From: Thermoplasmata archaeon
GTDB taxonomy: Archaea > Thermoplasmatota > Thermoplasmata > Lutacidiplasmatales > UBA184
Length of the DNA: 52,222 nt
Direction: 5' to 3'
Assembly (NCBI GenBank): GCA_028864975.1
Contig: JAGWLG010000025.1
Coordinates: 1-52,222 of the forward strand
Position numbers and translations under genes: made by a program. Shown piece after piece: positions 8,687 to 16,494 of this stretch; the first letter of the stretch is position 1, and every line of letters begins with the position of its first letter. The notes under the pieces are model-generated. The model was not told the DNA's origin. It worked only from the letters and a program-made list of their open reading frames with translations, and did no database searches.

Positions 8687-9718
8687 TCAGCCACCGCCCC
8701 GAAGCGACTCCTCGACCATCGCGAACGGGTCGAGGGTCTTGCGGCTCTGGAACCGGACCATCTCGCGAAGCGCGTCCTCGGACCTTCCCTGTCGGAGCGC
8801 TCGGGCCGCCCTTGCCAGGAGGGCGGCTTCCGTGGCGACCTCCTGGCCCTTGCCCTTGTCCTGCGCCACCCGGTCCGCCGCTTCGTTCACCTTGGGCGGC
8901 AACACCTGAGAGAGGACCTCGCCCGCGCTCTTGCGCAGGTCGTTCGCCTCCTCGTGGGCCTCCGACACCTTCCCCGCGCGCAGCTCGCTCTCGAGGCGCG
9001 GGGCCGCGCCGAGGTCCTTCCACGGCGTGGGGATCCCCAACGCCTCCATGTCCGAGGCGAGGACCTTCACGGCCTCCACCGCGTCGATGGCATCGTCCAG
9101 GTTACGCTCCTTCATGATGACGACGTTGGCGACCTTCTGGTAGAGCTCCAGCGCCCGGTCGAGGTTCCCGCCCTTGAGCTCCCGTTGGATCTCCTCTAGG
9201 CTTCGCCGTTCGGTGGGACTGGGCAGGCCGTAGGCCTCCAGGCGGTTCAGCCGCCCCGTGCTCTCCCGCTGCCAGGCCTCGAGGGCCGCCGAGAGCTCCT
9301 TGTACGCCGCGCGCTCGAGCCCCCGTACCCCCTCTTCCCACCGCTCCTCTTCCGCCGCGGAGGATCCCATCCCTTCGACCCATCCGGGAAGGGTGGGGAC
9401 GACCACCCGCAGTCCCCTCGCCTTCTCCTGCCAGGACTGGAGCCGTTGCATCCGCTGCGTAAGGCTGGCCGAAGGACCCCGTGTCCTGCCCCGACCGCCG
9501 CCGCTGCGGGTCCGGGAAAGGTGCTCGTTCAGCAGCTGGTGGTCGTCGTCCGCTGTGGGGGCCGCCGAGGACCGTGGGACCGTGGGGGCCTCCGCCGGGT
9601 TGGGCGTTGAGGTGATCTTCCCCTCGGAGGTCAGGGGGGTGCTGCACATCGGGCAGGTGGTGACACCGGCCGCGACGTCCGCCCCGCAGATGGGGCACTT
9701 TCGGTGGGAGTCTGTCAC
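8687..9718 (-). CDS. Zinc-ribbon protein with long helical C-terminal region
   Basis: A 343-residue protein of unknown function. A zinc ribbon at the N-terminus has C8/C11 and C22/C25 (CPICGAD and CPMCSTP). A Ser/Pro/Arg-rich linker follows to about residue 95. The remaining 240 residues are almost entirely helical and rich in Leu, Glu, Arg and Ala, with likely coiled-coil or TPR-like packing (ELKGGNLDRALELYQKVAN, LRAGKVSEAHEEANDL). No membrane segment is seen. The ATG lies 22 nt past the 3' end of tRNA-Leu on the same strand, so a shared tRNA-mRNA transcript is possible. The GNAT gene follows after 53 nt. Confidence 0.75.
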   Translation of the reverse strand: MTDSHRKCPICGADVAAGVTTCPMCSTPLTSEGKITSTPNPAEAPTVPRSSAAPTADDDHQLLNEHLSRTRSGGGRGRTRGPSASLTQRMQRLQSWQEKARGLRVVVPTLPGWVEGMGSSAAEEERWEEGVRGLERAAYKELSAALEAWQRESTGRLNRLEAYGLPSPTERRSLEEIQRELKGGNLDRALELYQKVANVVIMKERNLDDAIDAVEAVKVLASDMEALGIPTPWKDLGAAPRLESELRAGKVSEAHEEANDLRKSAGEVLSQVLPPKVNEAADRVAQDKGKGQEVATEAALLARAARALRQGRSEDALREMVRFQSRKTLDPFAMVEESLRGGG

Positions 9719-9740
9719 CGTGACCTGGAAGGGAGCTAGA

Positions 9741-9825
9741 TGCAGGGGGTGAGATTTGAACTCACGAACTCCTACGAGACCAGGACCTCAACCTGGCGCC
9801 TTTGACCAAGCTGGGCCACCCCTGC
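9741..9825 (-). tRNA. tRNA-Leu (anticodon GAG)
   Basis: Read on the minus strand, the acceptor stem GCAGGGG pairs with CCCCTGC, followed by discriminator A. The D-arm is closed by GCC/GGC with an AGCTTGGTCAAA loop. The anticodon stem CCAGG/CCTGG encloses TTGAGGT (anticodon GAG). A long variable arm follows, as in class II tRNAs, then the T-arm GTGAG-TTCAAAT-CTCAC. Length is 85 nt. No intron is present and CCA is not encoded. Confidence 0.95.
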
Positions 9826-9864
9826 CCGCCCTCCATTCCTCCTCGAGTTCCCAACCTCTTCCCC

Positions 9865-9873
9865 GAATAACCC
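9865..9873 (-). promoter_or_regulatory. TATA-like box of tRNA-Leu
   Basis: On the minus strand GGGTTATTC lies about 40-48 nt before the tRNA 5' end, the only AT-rich block in the gap. It would place transcription start 10-20 nt upstream of the mature tRNA. Confidence 0.35.
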
Positions 9874-9921
9874 TTTTTCGTCCGTTCGGAGCCGGGTGCG
9901 CGCTTCGGTCCGCCCCCGAGG

Positions 9922-9928
9922 TCTTATG
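9922..9928 (+). promoter_or_regulatory. TATA-like box of the Alba gene
   Basis: TCTTATG is centred 26 nt upstream of ATG 9951, consistent with a leaderless mRNA and with rejection of the longer upstream open frame. Confidence 0.45.
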
Positions 9929-9950
9929 GAGGTGGGTCCCTGCGCGGGCC

Positions 9951-10544
9951 ATGGCTGAAGGCCCCGCTCCCGCGCCAACCCCCTCCCCCCCGGCGAGCCC
10001 GCCACCTTCGGCACTCCCGGCGCCCTCGGGGGGAACCCCACCCCAGGGGCGTCCTCGGGGAGAGCGACGTCATGGGGGAGACCGGCCTCCCCGCCAGGAT
10101 CGACCCTCTCGGCCCCCGATGCCCAGGGTGAGGACCGAGCCTATCGTCTTCGTGGGCGACAAGCCCACCATGACCTACGTCTTCGAGGTCGTGGGCCAGC
10201 TCCTGAGCGGCGCCCCCGAGGTCAAGGTCAAGGCGCGTGGGAAGGCCATCTCCCGTGCCGTGGACGTGGCGGAGATCGTACGCCGTCACAAGCTCACGGA
10301 AGGCGCCGTCCAGGTCCACCACGTCCGAATCGGGACCGAGCGCCTCACGAACCGCGATGGTAAGGACGCCAACGTCTCGTCGATCGAGATCGTCCTCACG
10401 CGGGCGGGAGGGGCGGCGGGAGGCTCCAACCTCCCGACAGCGGCTGTCCCGGGGAAGGGGGCAGCGGGGGCGGAGGCGGGGGCGGAGCCTGCGGCGGAGC
10501 GAGCGGCCGACTCGCCTCCCCCGTCGGCGTCCCCGTCGCGTTGA
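9951..10544 (+). CDS. albA: Alba-family DNA/RNA-binding protein with long disordered extensions
   Basis: Alba is an abundant archaeal chromatin and RNA-binding protein that works as a dimer. The Alba core spans about residues 64-157: PIVFVGDKPTMTYVFEVV, then KVKARGKAISRAVDVAEIVR and VRIGTERLTNRDG in the hairpin that contacts nucleic acid, ending SSIEIVLTR. Classical Alba is about 90-100 residues. This one is 197 because of a 60-residue Pro/Gly/Arg-rich N-terminus and a Gly/Ala/Pro-rich C-terminus. The last 149 nt overlap, tail to tail, the end of the RDD gene on the other strand. Confidence 0.88.
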   Translation: MAEGPAPAPTPSPPASPPPSALPAPSGGTPPQGRPRGERRHGGDRPPRQDRPSRPPMPRVRTEPIVFVGDKPTMTYVFEVVGQLLSGAPEVKVKARGKAISRAVDVAEIVRRHKLTEGAVQVHHVRIGTERLTNRDGKDANVSSIEIVLTRAGGAAGGSNLPTAAVPGKGAAGAEAGAEPAAERAADSPPPSASPSR

Positions 10545-12309
10545 TGCCGGGGAAGAAGGGCGGGGCCCGGGTCCAGACCATCGTCCCGCCGAGCACATCG
10601 CCCAGCCTCTGACGTCGAGGGCTCACGCGGATCGCCCAAACGCTGAAGAGGCCCACCAGGGCGGTGACGAAGACCCCTCCCATCAGCGCCAGCCCCGCGA
10701 TCAGGGCTCCCACGCTTGCGGGGGTGGAGAAGTAGCCGTACCCCATCCCCAGGCCTAGTGCTAGCGAGAGCGCCGCAAGTGGGAGGAGCTTCGGGACGTT
10801 GCGCGCGAGCGCGGCGAGGAGCGTCGGGCGATGCCCTTCCGGCCCGACCACGATCAGCCCCATCCAGTGCTTCCCTAGGGTCGTCCCCCATCGCCACTCC
10901 AACCCGGCGTAGAGCAGGAAGGGCCAGCCGCCGAGCGCGCTGATCGCGGCAAGATAGGGGATGGAGAAGTTCAGTCCCGTCGCATCCAGAGGGTCGTATA
11001 CCAGGACCAGGTAGAACAGCGGCACGGCGGGCAGGAGGGCGACCATGAGGTCGACCCCGAAGGCCTTCACGCGGTCGCCCACACGGGCCAGTCGACGACC
11101 CAAGAGGTCGAGGAGGCCACGCTGGACCAGCAGCCCGACCACCAGCGCACGTCGGGCATCCTCGGGGTCCTGTGACCCGCGCGCTCCGAGCTCCCGAAGG
11201 TTGGCCAGGTCCGCCGCGAGCAACGGATGGACCGGTACGGGGTCGAGCAAGCGCCGGGAGTGTTCCGCGGGAAGTCCGAGCGCGGCCCGGACCTGCACCA
11301 GGTCCCGGTCCAGGGTCTCCAGGACCCTCGCGGCCACCTCAGGATGGCGTCCGGCGGCGTACGCCTCGAGCCCAGGGTGGAACCTCGCCTCGGTGCCGCG
11401 CAAAGGTCCGAATGGAACCGCGGAGGGCTCCACGACCGTGGCGGGGGGCGAGACCCTCCTCAGAAGGAGGTCAAGACCGAGCGCAACGCCCAGCGCGAAA
11501 GGTCCCGAGAGGAAGACCAGGTCGAAGGGGCCCGCGCCCCCGATCGAGCCCAGGAAGGAGGGGGTACGGAAGAGCTCCGGCTGATGGAGCACATCCGCGC
11601 CGACGAGCACGCCCAACGTCGCGGTCGCGAAGGCGAGCGCCGGAGCGTCGCGTCGGGGCCAGCGCAGGAGCACCGCCGCGATCCCGACGACCGCTGGGGC
11701 GAGGAGATAGTCCGGGAAGCTCGAGACGATGCCGACGTTCGGGTCGACAGCGGTCGTCAGGAACGTGGCCCAGACAGCCATACTGACCAGCACGAACGCC
11801 CCGGCGGGGTCCAGCGACCTCCCCGCGTCCGCTCCCAGGAGACCGGGTCGGAGCAGAACGTACGCGGCGCCCCCCGCCCCGAAGACGAGCAGGAAGGCGA
11901 GCGAGTCCAGGCGGAGATGGGACGGGATAGGTGGGAACTTCGCCAGCAGCGCGACGGTGAGACCGATGGAAGCGGCGAAGCAGGCGCCGAAGAGCATCGT
12001 GTCGCGTGTTCTTCCTGGAAGGATTCGTCGGTCGAGCAGCACGATCGCAATCGCGACGGGGAGGAGCGCCCCCCCGACGTTCACCATGATGACCGAACCG
12101 TTCCACCCGAAGAGCGGGAGGTTCGCGAGGAATCCGACGATCCCTCCGACGAGCAGGAGGAGGAACGTTCGTTTGCCGAACCCGATGCGGTCCCCCTCGA
12201 GCCCTTTCTCCCAACCCAGGAGGAAGAGCGGGACATAGATCAGGACCGGGAGGGTGACGCCGATGACCCCCCCGACCGTATCGAACGCCAGTTGGAGATT
12301 GTCGACCAT
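10396..12309 (-). CDS. Polytopic membrane protein with C-terminal RDD domain
   Basis: A 637-residue integral membrane protein. The N-terminal half has seven or more hydrophobic helices beginning with VIGVTLPVLIYVPLFLLGW. A soluble helical section (about 285-410) contains RHPEVAARVLETLDRDL. An RDD domain follows at about 413-575, with its Arg-Asp signature region VKAFGVDLMVALL and the conserved GTTLGKHWMGLIVVG segment. It ends in a Pro-rich tail. RDD proteins are mostly of unknown transport function; some act in ion transport. The Pro-rich tail overlaps the 3' end of the Alba gene by 149 nt. The start ATG is divergent from the lyase gene, 125 nt away. Confidence 0.75.
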   Translation of the reverse strand: MVDNLQLAFDTVGGVIGVTLPVLIYVPLFLLGWEKGLEGDRIGFGKRTFLLLLVGGIVGFLANLPLFGWNGSVIMVNVGGALLPVAIAIVLLDRRILPGRTRDTMLFGACFAASIGLTVALLAKFPPIPSHLRLDSLAFLLVFGAGGAAYVLLRPGLLGADAGRSLDPAGAFVLVSMAVWATFLTTAVDPNVGIVSSFPDYLLAPAVVGIAAVLLRWPRRDAPALAFATATLGVLVGADVLHQPELFRTPSFLGSIGGAGPFDLVFLSGPFALGVALGLDLLLRRVSPPATVVEPSAVPFGPLRGTEARFHPGLEAYAAGRHPEVAARVLETLDRDLVQVRAALGLPAEHSRRLLDPVPVHPLLAADLANLRELGARGSQDPEDARRALVVGLLVQRGLLDLLGRRLARVGDRVKAFGVDLMVALLPAVPLFYLVLVYDPLDATGLNFSIPYLAAISALGGWPFLLYAGLEWRWGTTLGKHWMGLIVVGPEGHRPTLLAALARNVPKLLPLAALSLALGLGMGYGYFSTPASVGALIAGLALMGGVFVTALVGLFSVWAIRVSPRRQRLGDVLGGTMVWTRAPPFFPGINATGTPTGEASRPLAPPQAPPPPPPPLPPSPGQPLSGGWSLPPPLPPA

Positions 12310-12398
12310 CGGGATGGGGGAGGGGGGGCGGGCCCTCGCGAGAACGACCCCTCGAGCGTTCTTGGAGGTTTCGAAGGTCGAACGCGGATGACCCTCGG

Positions 12399-12407
12399 GC
12401 TTTTTCC
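12399..12407 (+). promoter_or_regulatory. TATA-like box of the fumarase/aspartase-family gene
   Basis: GCTTTTTCC is centred about 32 nt before ATG 12435, the only T-rich block in the divergent gap. Confidence 0.35.
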
Positions 12408-12434
12408 CGCGTTCGGTCTGACCTTGGACCGGCC

Positions 12435-13847
12435 ATGTTCGCGGAGAAGCATCCCGCCCGCACCGAGAAGGACTCCCTTGGACCCAAAGAGGTCCCCGGC
12501 GACGCGTACTACGGGGTCCAGGCCCTTCGGGCGAAGGAGAACTTTCCGGTGAGCGGTCTCCCGCTCCCCCCCGATCTCGTCCGAGCTTACGCCCTCGTGA
12601 AGCTCGCCTGCGTGGAGGCGAACGAGAAGCTCGGGACGGTCGAGCCGACGAAGTCCAAAGCGATCGCCCAGGCGGCGCGGGAAGTGGCCGACGGAAAGCT
12701 TCGCGACCAGTTCATCGTCGATGTCTTCCAAGCGGGGGCCGGGACCTCGACCAACATGAATACGAACGAGGTGTTGGCGAACCGCGCCCTGGAGATCCTG
12801 GGTCATCCCCGAGGAGACTACGCCTTTCTCTCTCCCAACGACCACGTGAACCGGGGCCAGTCGACGAACGATACCTTCCCCACCGCGCTCAACGTGTCCA
12901 TCCTCTTCGCCCTCGAAGCCGTTGAGGCATCGGTACTCCGTCTGGTCGGATCTCTCGAGCGCAAGGCGAAGGAGTTCGGGGGGCTGCCCAAGGCGGGGCG
13001 GACCCATCTCAAGGACGCCATGCCGGTCACGCTGGGGGGCGAACTCCAGGCCTACGCGTCGACCCTTCGACGGGTCCTCGAAGCCCTTCCCCGCGTCCGC
13101 GACGACCTGTGCGAGATCGCCCTCGGCGGGAGCGCGGTGGGCAGCGGGGTCAACACCGCGGTCGGTTTCCGCAAGCTCGCCGTTTCCCGCCTGGCCGTCC
13201 ACACGAAGCTCCCGCTCAAAGTGGCTCGCGACCCGTTCGAGACCATGCAGAGCCGGCGTGCGGCCTCCGAGGCCTCGGCGTGGCTCCGGGCGCTCGCGGT
13301 CGAGCTCACCCGGATCGCGAACGACCTTCGGCTGCTCTCCTCGGGCCCCACCACCGGGATGGACGAGGTCCGTCTCCCGGAGGTTCAGCCGGGGTCATCG
13401 ATCATGCCAGGCAAGGTCAACCCGTCGATGGCCGAGTGCCTGAACCAGGTCTGTTTCCATGTCATCGGGAGCGATCTCGCCACCTCGCTCGCCTCCCAAG
13501 CGGGCCAGCTCGAGATCAACGTGATGATGCCGGTCATGGCCTACGAGGTGCTCTTCTCCTCACGGATCCTCTCGAACTTCCTCCCCGCCTTCGCGGAGAA
13601 GTGCATCGACGGCCTCAGTGCGAACCCCACCAAGATGGAGCAGTTTCTCCTCTCCTCCCACGCGCTGGCGACGGTGCTCACCCCTCGGCTGGGCTATCTG
13701 AAGGTCGCCGAGGTGATCAAGAAGGCCGCCGCCAGCGGCATGAACCCGAGGGACTACCTGGTCAAGGAAGGGATCCTGAGCGCGAAGGAAGGGGAAGAGC
13801 TCCTCGGCCTCCAGGCGCTGATCAAGATGACCCACCCCGTGGAGTGA
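12435..13847 (+). CDS. Fumarase/aspartase-superfamily lyase, most likely aspartate ammonia-lyase
   Basis: A 470-residue homotetrameric lyase of the fumarase/aspartase family. The signature GSSIMPGKVNPS lies at about 321-332, the substrate-binding STNDTFPT near 143 and GRTHLKDA near 189. Aspartase is favoured over fumarase by EVPGDAYYGVQALRAKENFPVSG-type N-terminal spacing, VDVFQAGAGTSTNMNTNEVL and LRLLSSGP. Class II fumarases usually read VVWQTGSGTQSNMN and RWLASGP. The MPGKVNP glycine and the His in GRTHL also occur in fumarases, so the substrate is not settled. Product would be fumarate plus ammonia from aspartate, or malate by hydration. It is a single gene, convergent with the Kelch gene 12 nt away. 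Confidence 0.85.
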   Translation: MFAEKHPARTEKDSLGPKEVPGDAYYGVQALRAKENFPVSGLPLPPDLVRAYALVKLACVEANEKLGTVEPTKSKAIAQAAREVADGKLRDQFIVDVFQAGAGTSTNMNTNEVLANRALEILGHPRGDYAFLSPNDHVNRGQSTNDTFPTALNVSILFALEAVEASVLRLVGSLERKAKEFGGLPKAGRTHLKDAMPVTLGGELQAYASTLRRVLEALPRVRDDLCEIALGGSAVGSGVNTAVGFRKLAVSRLAVHTKLPLKVARDPFETMQSRRAASEASAWLRALAVELTRIANDLRLLSSGPTTGMDEVRLPEVQPGSSIMPGKVNPSMAECLNQVCFHVIGSDLATSLASQAGQLEINVMMPVMAYEVLFSSRILSNFLPAFAEKCIDGLSANPTKMEQFLLSSHALATVLTPRLGYLKVAEVIKKAAASGMNPRDYLVKEGILSAKEGEELLGLQALIKMTHPVE

Positions 13848-13859
13848 GCGGGTCGATCC

Positions 13860-14798
13860 TCACGCGCGGAGCCAGTCCCGCTTGGCCACCCGCAACGTGG
13901 GAGGCGGCTCCCTTTCGGTGTAGTTCCCCCCCAGGACCCAGATCTCATCCCCCACCTCGACGAGGCCGAAGTGGTAGCGCGCCTGAGGGAGGGGCTCGAG
14001 CTCGGACCAGATGCCGTCCGGAGCGAGAAGGTACGCCGTGGAGAGCGGAGCGGTCTCGCTGTCGACGCCCCCCGCGACGACCAGCCCTTCCTTCACAGGA
14101 AGCGCCCGGTGGGCGCGGCGAGCCCCGGGGAGCTCCTGGAGGCGTTGCCAGGTCTGGTGGAACGTGTCGTAGGCGAACGTCGCGCTCGTGACGGGTTGCG
14201 AGAAGAGGTGCTCCCGCTTCCAGGCCCCGACCCCTAGCGCCCCGCCGGTCCACACCAGCTTCTCGCCTCCCGGAAGGGGGGCGAACGCCCCGTCCGCGAC
14301 CCCCATCGGCAAGGGAGAGGCCTCCCCCCAGGCCCCGGTGCGCGCTTGCTCGCTCGACCCTTGCATGTGGTCGTTGATCGCGGCGTCAGCACTGCGAGGG
14401 TCGATGCGGAAGCCTCCCGCGACGTGGAAGGCGTTCCCGCAGCGCGCTCCCCGAGCCCAAGCCGTTGGACGGGGGAGCGGGGCCCGAGCCTCCCACTTGA
14501 GCTCTCGGAGGTGAAGCGCCTCGACCGTGGGTGAAGTGTCCGACGTCGGAAGGTACCCCCCTGCCGTCACCAGCCAGTCGCCGTCGCGCACTTCGGCCAC
14601 GCCTTCGCGCGGAAGCGGGATCGGAGGTCCTTCCCTCCATTTCTCGGTCGAGAGGTCGAGGACCCACGTCTCGCGGACGGGCTGGCGGGGGACCGTGCAT
14701 CCCCCCGTGATCACGATCGAGCTCTCCGTCGAGGCCACAGCGAAATCGCTCCGCCTCTGGGGAAGGGGCGGACCGGGGCGGAAGAGCTCCCCACCCAT
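13860..14798 (-). CDS. Kelch-repeat beta-propeller protein
   Basis: A 312-residue protein built of about six Kelch repeats. They show the repeated pattern of a hydrophobic strand, Gly-Gly, a Tyr/Trp-containing strand and W-x-x-x-x-P-L-P: IVITGGC, WLVTAGGY, FHVAGGF, LVVAGGVD, IWVLGGNY, with 'KWREGPPIPLPR' between. No signal peptide or catalytic domain is seen, so it is probably a cytoplasmic interaction scaffold. ATG 14798 lies 26 nt from a TATA-like block. It is divergent from the trmB gene and convergent with the lyase gene. Confidence 0.8.
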   Translation of the reverse strand: MGGELFRPGPPLPQRRSDFAVASTESSIVITGGCTVPRQPVRETWVLDLSTEKWREGPPIPLPREGVAEVRDGDWLVTAGGYLPTSDTSPTVEALHLRELKWEARAPLPRPTAWARGARCGNAFHVAGGFRIDPRSADAAINDHMQGSSEQARTGAWGEASPLPMGVADGAFAPLPGGEKLVWTGGALGVGAWKREHLFSQPVTSATFAYDTFHQTWQRLQELPGARRAHRALPVKEGLVVAGGVDSETAPLSTAYLLAPDGIWSELEPLPQARYHFGLVEVGDEIWVLGGNYTEREPPPTLRVAKRDWLRA

Positions 14799-14820
14799 CG
14801 CCCACGAGAAGACCTCGGAG

Positions 14821-14828
14821 GATAAATC
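14821..14828 (-). promoter_or_regulatory. TATA-like box of the Kelch gene
   Basis: Minus strand GATTTATC is centred about 26 nt before ATG 14798, giving a leaderless start. Confidence 0.5.
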
Positions 14829-14863
14829 GGCCTCGCGAGGTGGTTCGGTCGGGAGCGGTAGAC

Positions 14864-14869
14864 GATTTA
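14864..14869 (+). promoter_or_regulatory. TATA-like box of the trmB gene
   Basis: GATTTA is centred about 28 nt before ATG 14895. It and the Kelch box lie back to back in a 96-nt divergent gap. Confidence 0.45.
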
Positions 14870-14894
14870 GGCCTCCCCTATTTGACTCCGGCGA

Positions 14895-15668
14895 ATGCCG
14901 GGTCCTGACGAGCTCGTTGCATCGCTGGGCAATGACCAGACGGCCGAGTACCGCAGGGCGGTCGAGGTCCTGGAGCGCGTGGGCCTCACCCGCTACGAGG
15001 CCCGGGCCTACATCGCCCTGGTGACGCGAGGCTACGGGGACGCCGCATCGCTCGCGAACGCCGCGCAGATCCCCCGCACGAGCGCCTACAAGGTCCTCGA
15101 GGCGCTATGCCAGAAAGGGTATGCCTACTCGTCCGGGGGCAAGCCCACGCTCTTCAAACCCCACCCACCCGAAGAGGTCGCGAACCACCTCCGGTCCGAT
15201 GTCCAGGAGGTCTTCGGACGGCTCCAGGAGCTCCATCGGATGGTGGGGGAGCAGGGGGAGCCTCAGCTCGTCTACCTCCTGTACGGTCGGCAGAAGGTCC
15301 TGACCAAGGTGGGCGAGTTCATCGACCGCTCCACCAGGACCATCATCGTGACCACGCCCCAGATCGCGGACCTGAGGGAGGAGCTGGGCAAGCGTATCGC
15401 GAATGCTGTGAAACGCGGGGTCGAGATCACTTTCATCACCGCCCCGGCGCAAAAGATCCCCGAGGGGTGTCGCCACGTTCCTCGGCAGCACATCCTGGCC
15501 ACGGACCTTCTCGTCGACGGAGAACACGCCCTTCTCGCCTCGCCCGGTCTGGAGGCCTGCGGTTTCACCGACAACCCGATCCTGGCCGAACACCTCAAAC
15601 AATTCCTCGACATCATGCTCGAACGTGCCGAGGCTACGGTCCCCGCCCCCCGTACAGCGGGTGCGTGA
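14895..15668 (+). CDS. TrmB-family transcriptional regulator
   Basis: A sugar-type or generic archaeal TrmB regulator of 257 residues. The winged helix-turn-helix spans about 25-85 (VLERVGLTRYEARAYIALV, then IPRTSAYKVLEAL as the recognition helix). An amphipathic coiled segment at about 90-115 probably dimerises. The C-terminal phospholipase D-like effector region (about 125-235) includes RTIIVTTPQIADL and ATDLLVDGEHALLA. The ligand cannot be predicted. The end overlaps the taw2 frame. Divergent orientation to the Kelch gene makes that gene a possible target. Confidence 0.88.
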   Translation: MPGPDELVASLGNDQTAEYRRAVEVLERVGLTRYEARAYIALVTRGYGDAASLANAAQIPRTSAYKVLEALCQKGYAYSSGGKPTLFKPHPPEEVANHLRSDVQEVFGRLQELHRMVGEQGEPQLVYLLYGRQKVLTKVGEFIDRSTRTIIVTTPQIADLREELGKRIANAVKRGVEITFITAPAQKIPEGCRHVPRQHILATDLLVDGEHALLASPGLEACGFTDNPILAEHLKQFLDIMLERAEATVPAPRTAGA

Positions 15669-16476
15669 ACGGCTCGCCCAGATCGCAGGTCCCTCGGCCG
15701 CCGCCCTACCACGAGGCTACCAGCGGCTCGGGAACACTCTGCTCCTTCACCTTCCTTCTTCCCTCACCCCGTTCGAGCATGAGGTCGGGCGATACTTTCA
15801 GGAGGAGATGGGGGTCGCCACGGTCCTGGCCTTTGACGGTGTGGCCCAGGGGGAGCACCGACGTCCCTCGCTAAGGCGGCTCGCGGGACCCGGAGGTCCG
15901 GTCCTTCACGTCGAGGAGGGCCTCCGTTGGCATCTCGACCCTTCGGAGGTGCTCTTCGCCGCGGGGAACCGGTCGGAGCGGCGAAGGGCCGGCGCCTTGG
16001 TCCGGCCGGGCGAGCGTATCGCGGACCTGTTCGCGGGGATCGGATACTTTACCCTCCCTGCGGCCAAGTTCGGCGACCCGAAGGTGGTGCACGCTGTCGA
16101 AGTGAACCCGCGGTCGTACGCCTACCTGCTCGAGAACGTGCGCGAGAACCACGTCGTGGAGCGGGTCGTCCCGCACCTCGGAGACAACCGGGAAGTGGAC
16201 CTGCCGCTGCACGCCTTCGATAGGATCTTCCTGGGGCTGCTCCCCACCGCCGTTCCTTTCGTTCCGCGGGCGCTCGACCTCCTCAACAAGGCGGGGGGGT
16301 GGCTCCACCTCCACCTAACGACGTCCGCTCCGCAATGGCGCGAGTCCTCCTGCGCGAGCGTTTCTCAGGCCGTGGAGGCCGCCGGCGGAGCGCTCCTAGA
16401 CGCGACCCCTCGTCGGGTCAAGTCCTATGGGCCGGCACGGAGCCACGTCGTGGTGGATGCTCGCGTCCGACCCTGA
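15625..16476 (+). CDS. taw2: tRNA(Phe) 4-demethylwyosine alpha-amino-alpha-carboxypropyltransferase (TYW2/Taw2)
   Basis: Transfers the aminocarboxypropyl group of SAM to C7 of 4-demethylwyosine at position 37 of tRNA-Phe. It is a Rossmann protein related to Trm5. FAAGNRSERRR (near 111), DLFAGIGYFTLP (near 134), GDNR (near 187) and DRIFLGLLP are the Taw2 pattern. Trm5 has NLPG/NPPY-like residues in place of LGLLP and shows more N-terminal domain. At 283 residues it fits Taw2. GTG 15625 overlaps trmB by 44 nt. GTG 15661, inside the trmB stop region, is an equally reasonable coupled start. It is convergent with the 981-residue surface gene. Confidence 0.82.
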   Translation: MPRLRSPPPVQRVRERLAQIAGPSAAALPRGYQRLGNTLLLHLPSSLTPFEHEVGRYFQEEMGVATVLAFDGVAQGEHRRPSLRRLAGPGGPVLHVEEGLRWHLDPSEVLFAAGNRSERRRAGALVRPGERIADLFAGIGYFTLPAAKFGDPKVVHAVEVNPRSYAYLLENVRENHVVERVVPHLGDNREVDLPLHAFDRIFLGLLPTAVPFVPRALDLLNKAGGWLHLHLTTSAPQWRESSCASVSQAVEAAGGALLDATPRRVKSYGPARSHVVVDARVRP

Positions 16477-16494
16477 GGTGCGACCGCCCCGGTC

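Noticed and set aside
15625..16476. Trm5 tRNA (guanine-N1) methyltransferase
   Set aside because: The NLPG/NPPY-type motif and full N-terminal domain of Trm5 are absent; FAAGN, GDNR and LGLLP fit Taw2.
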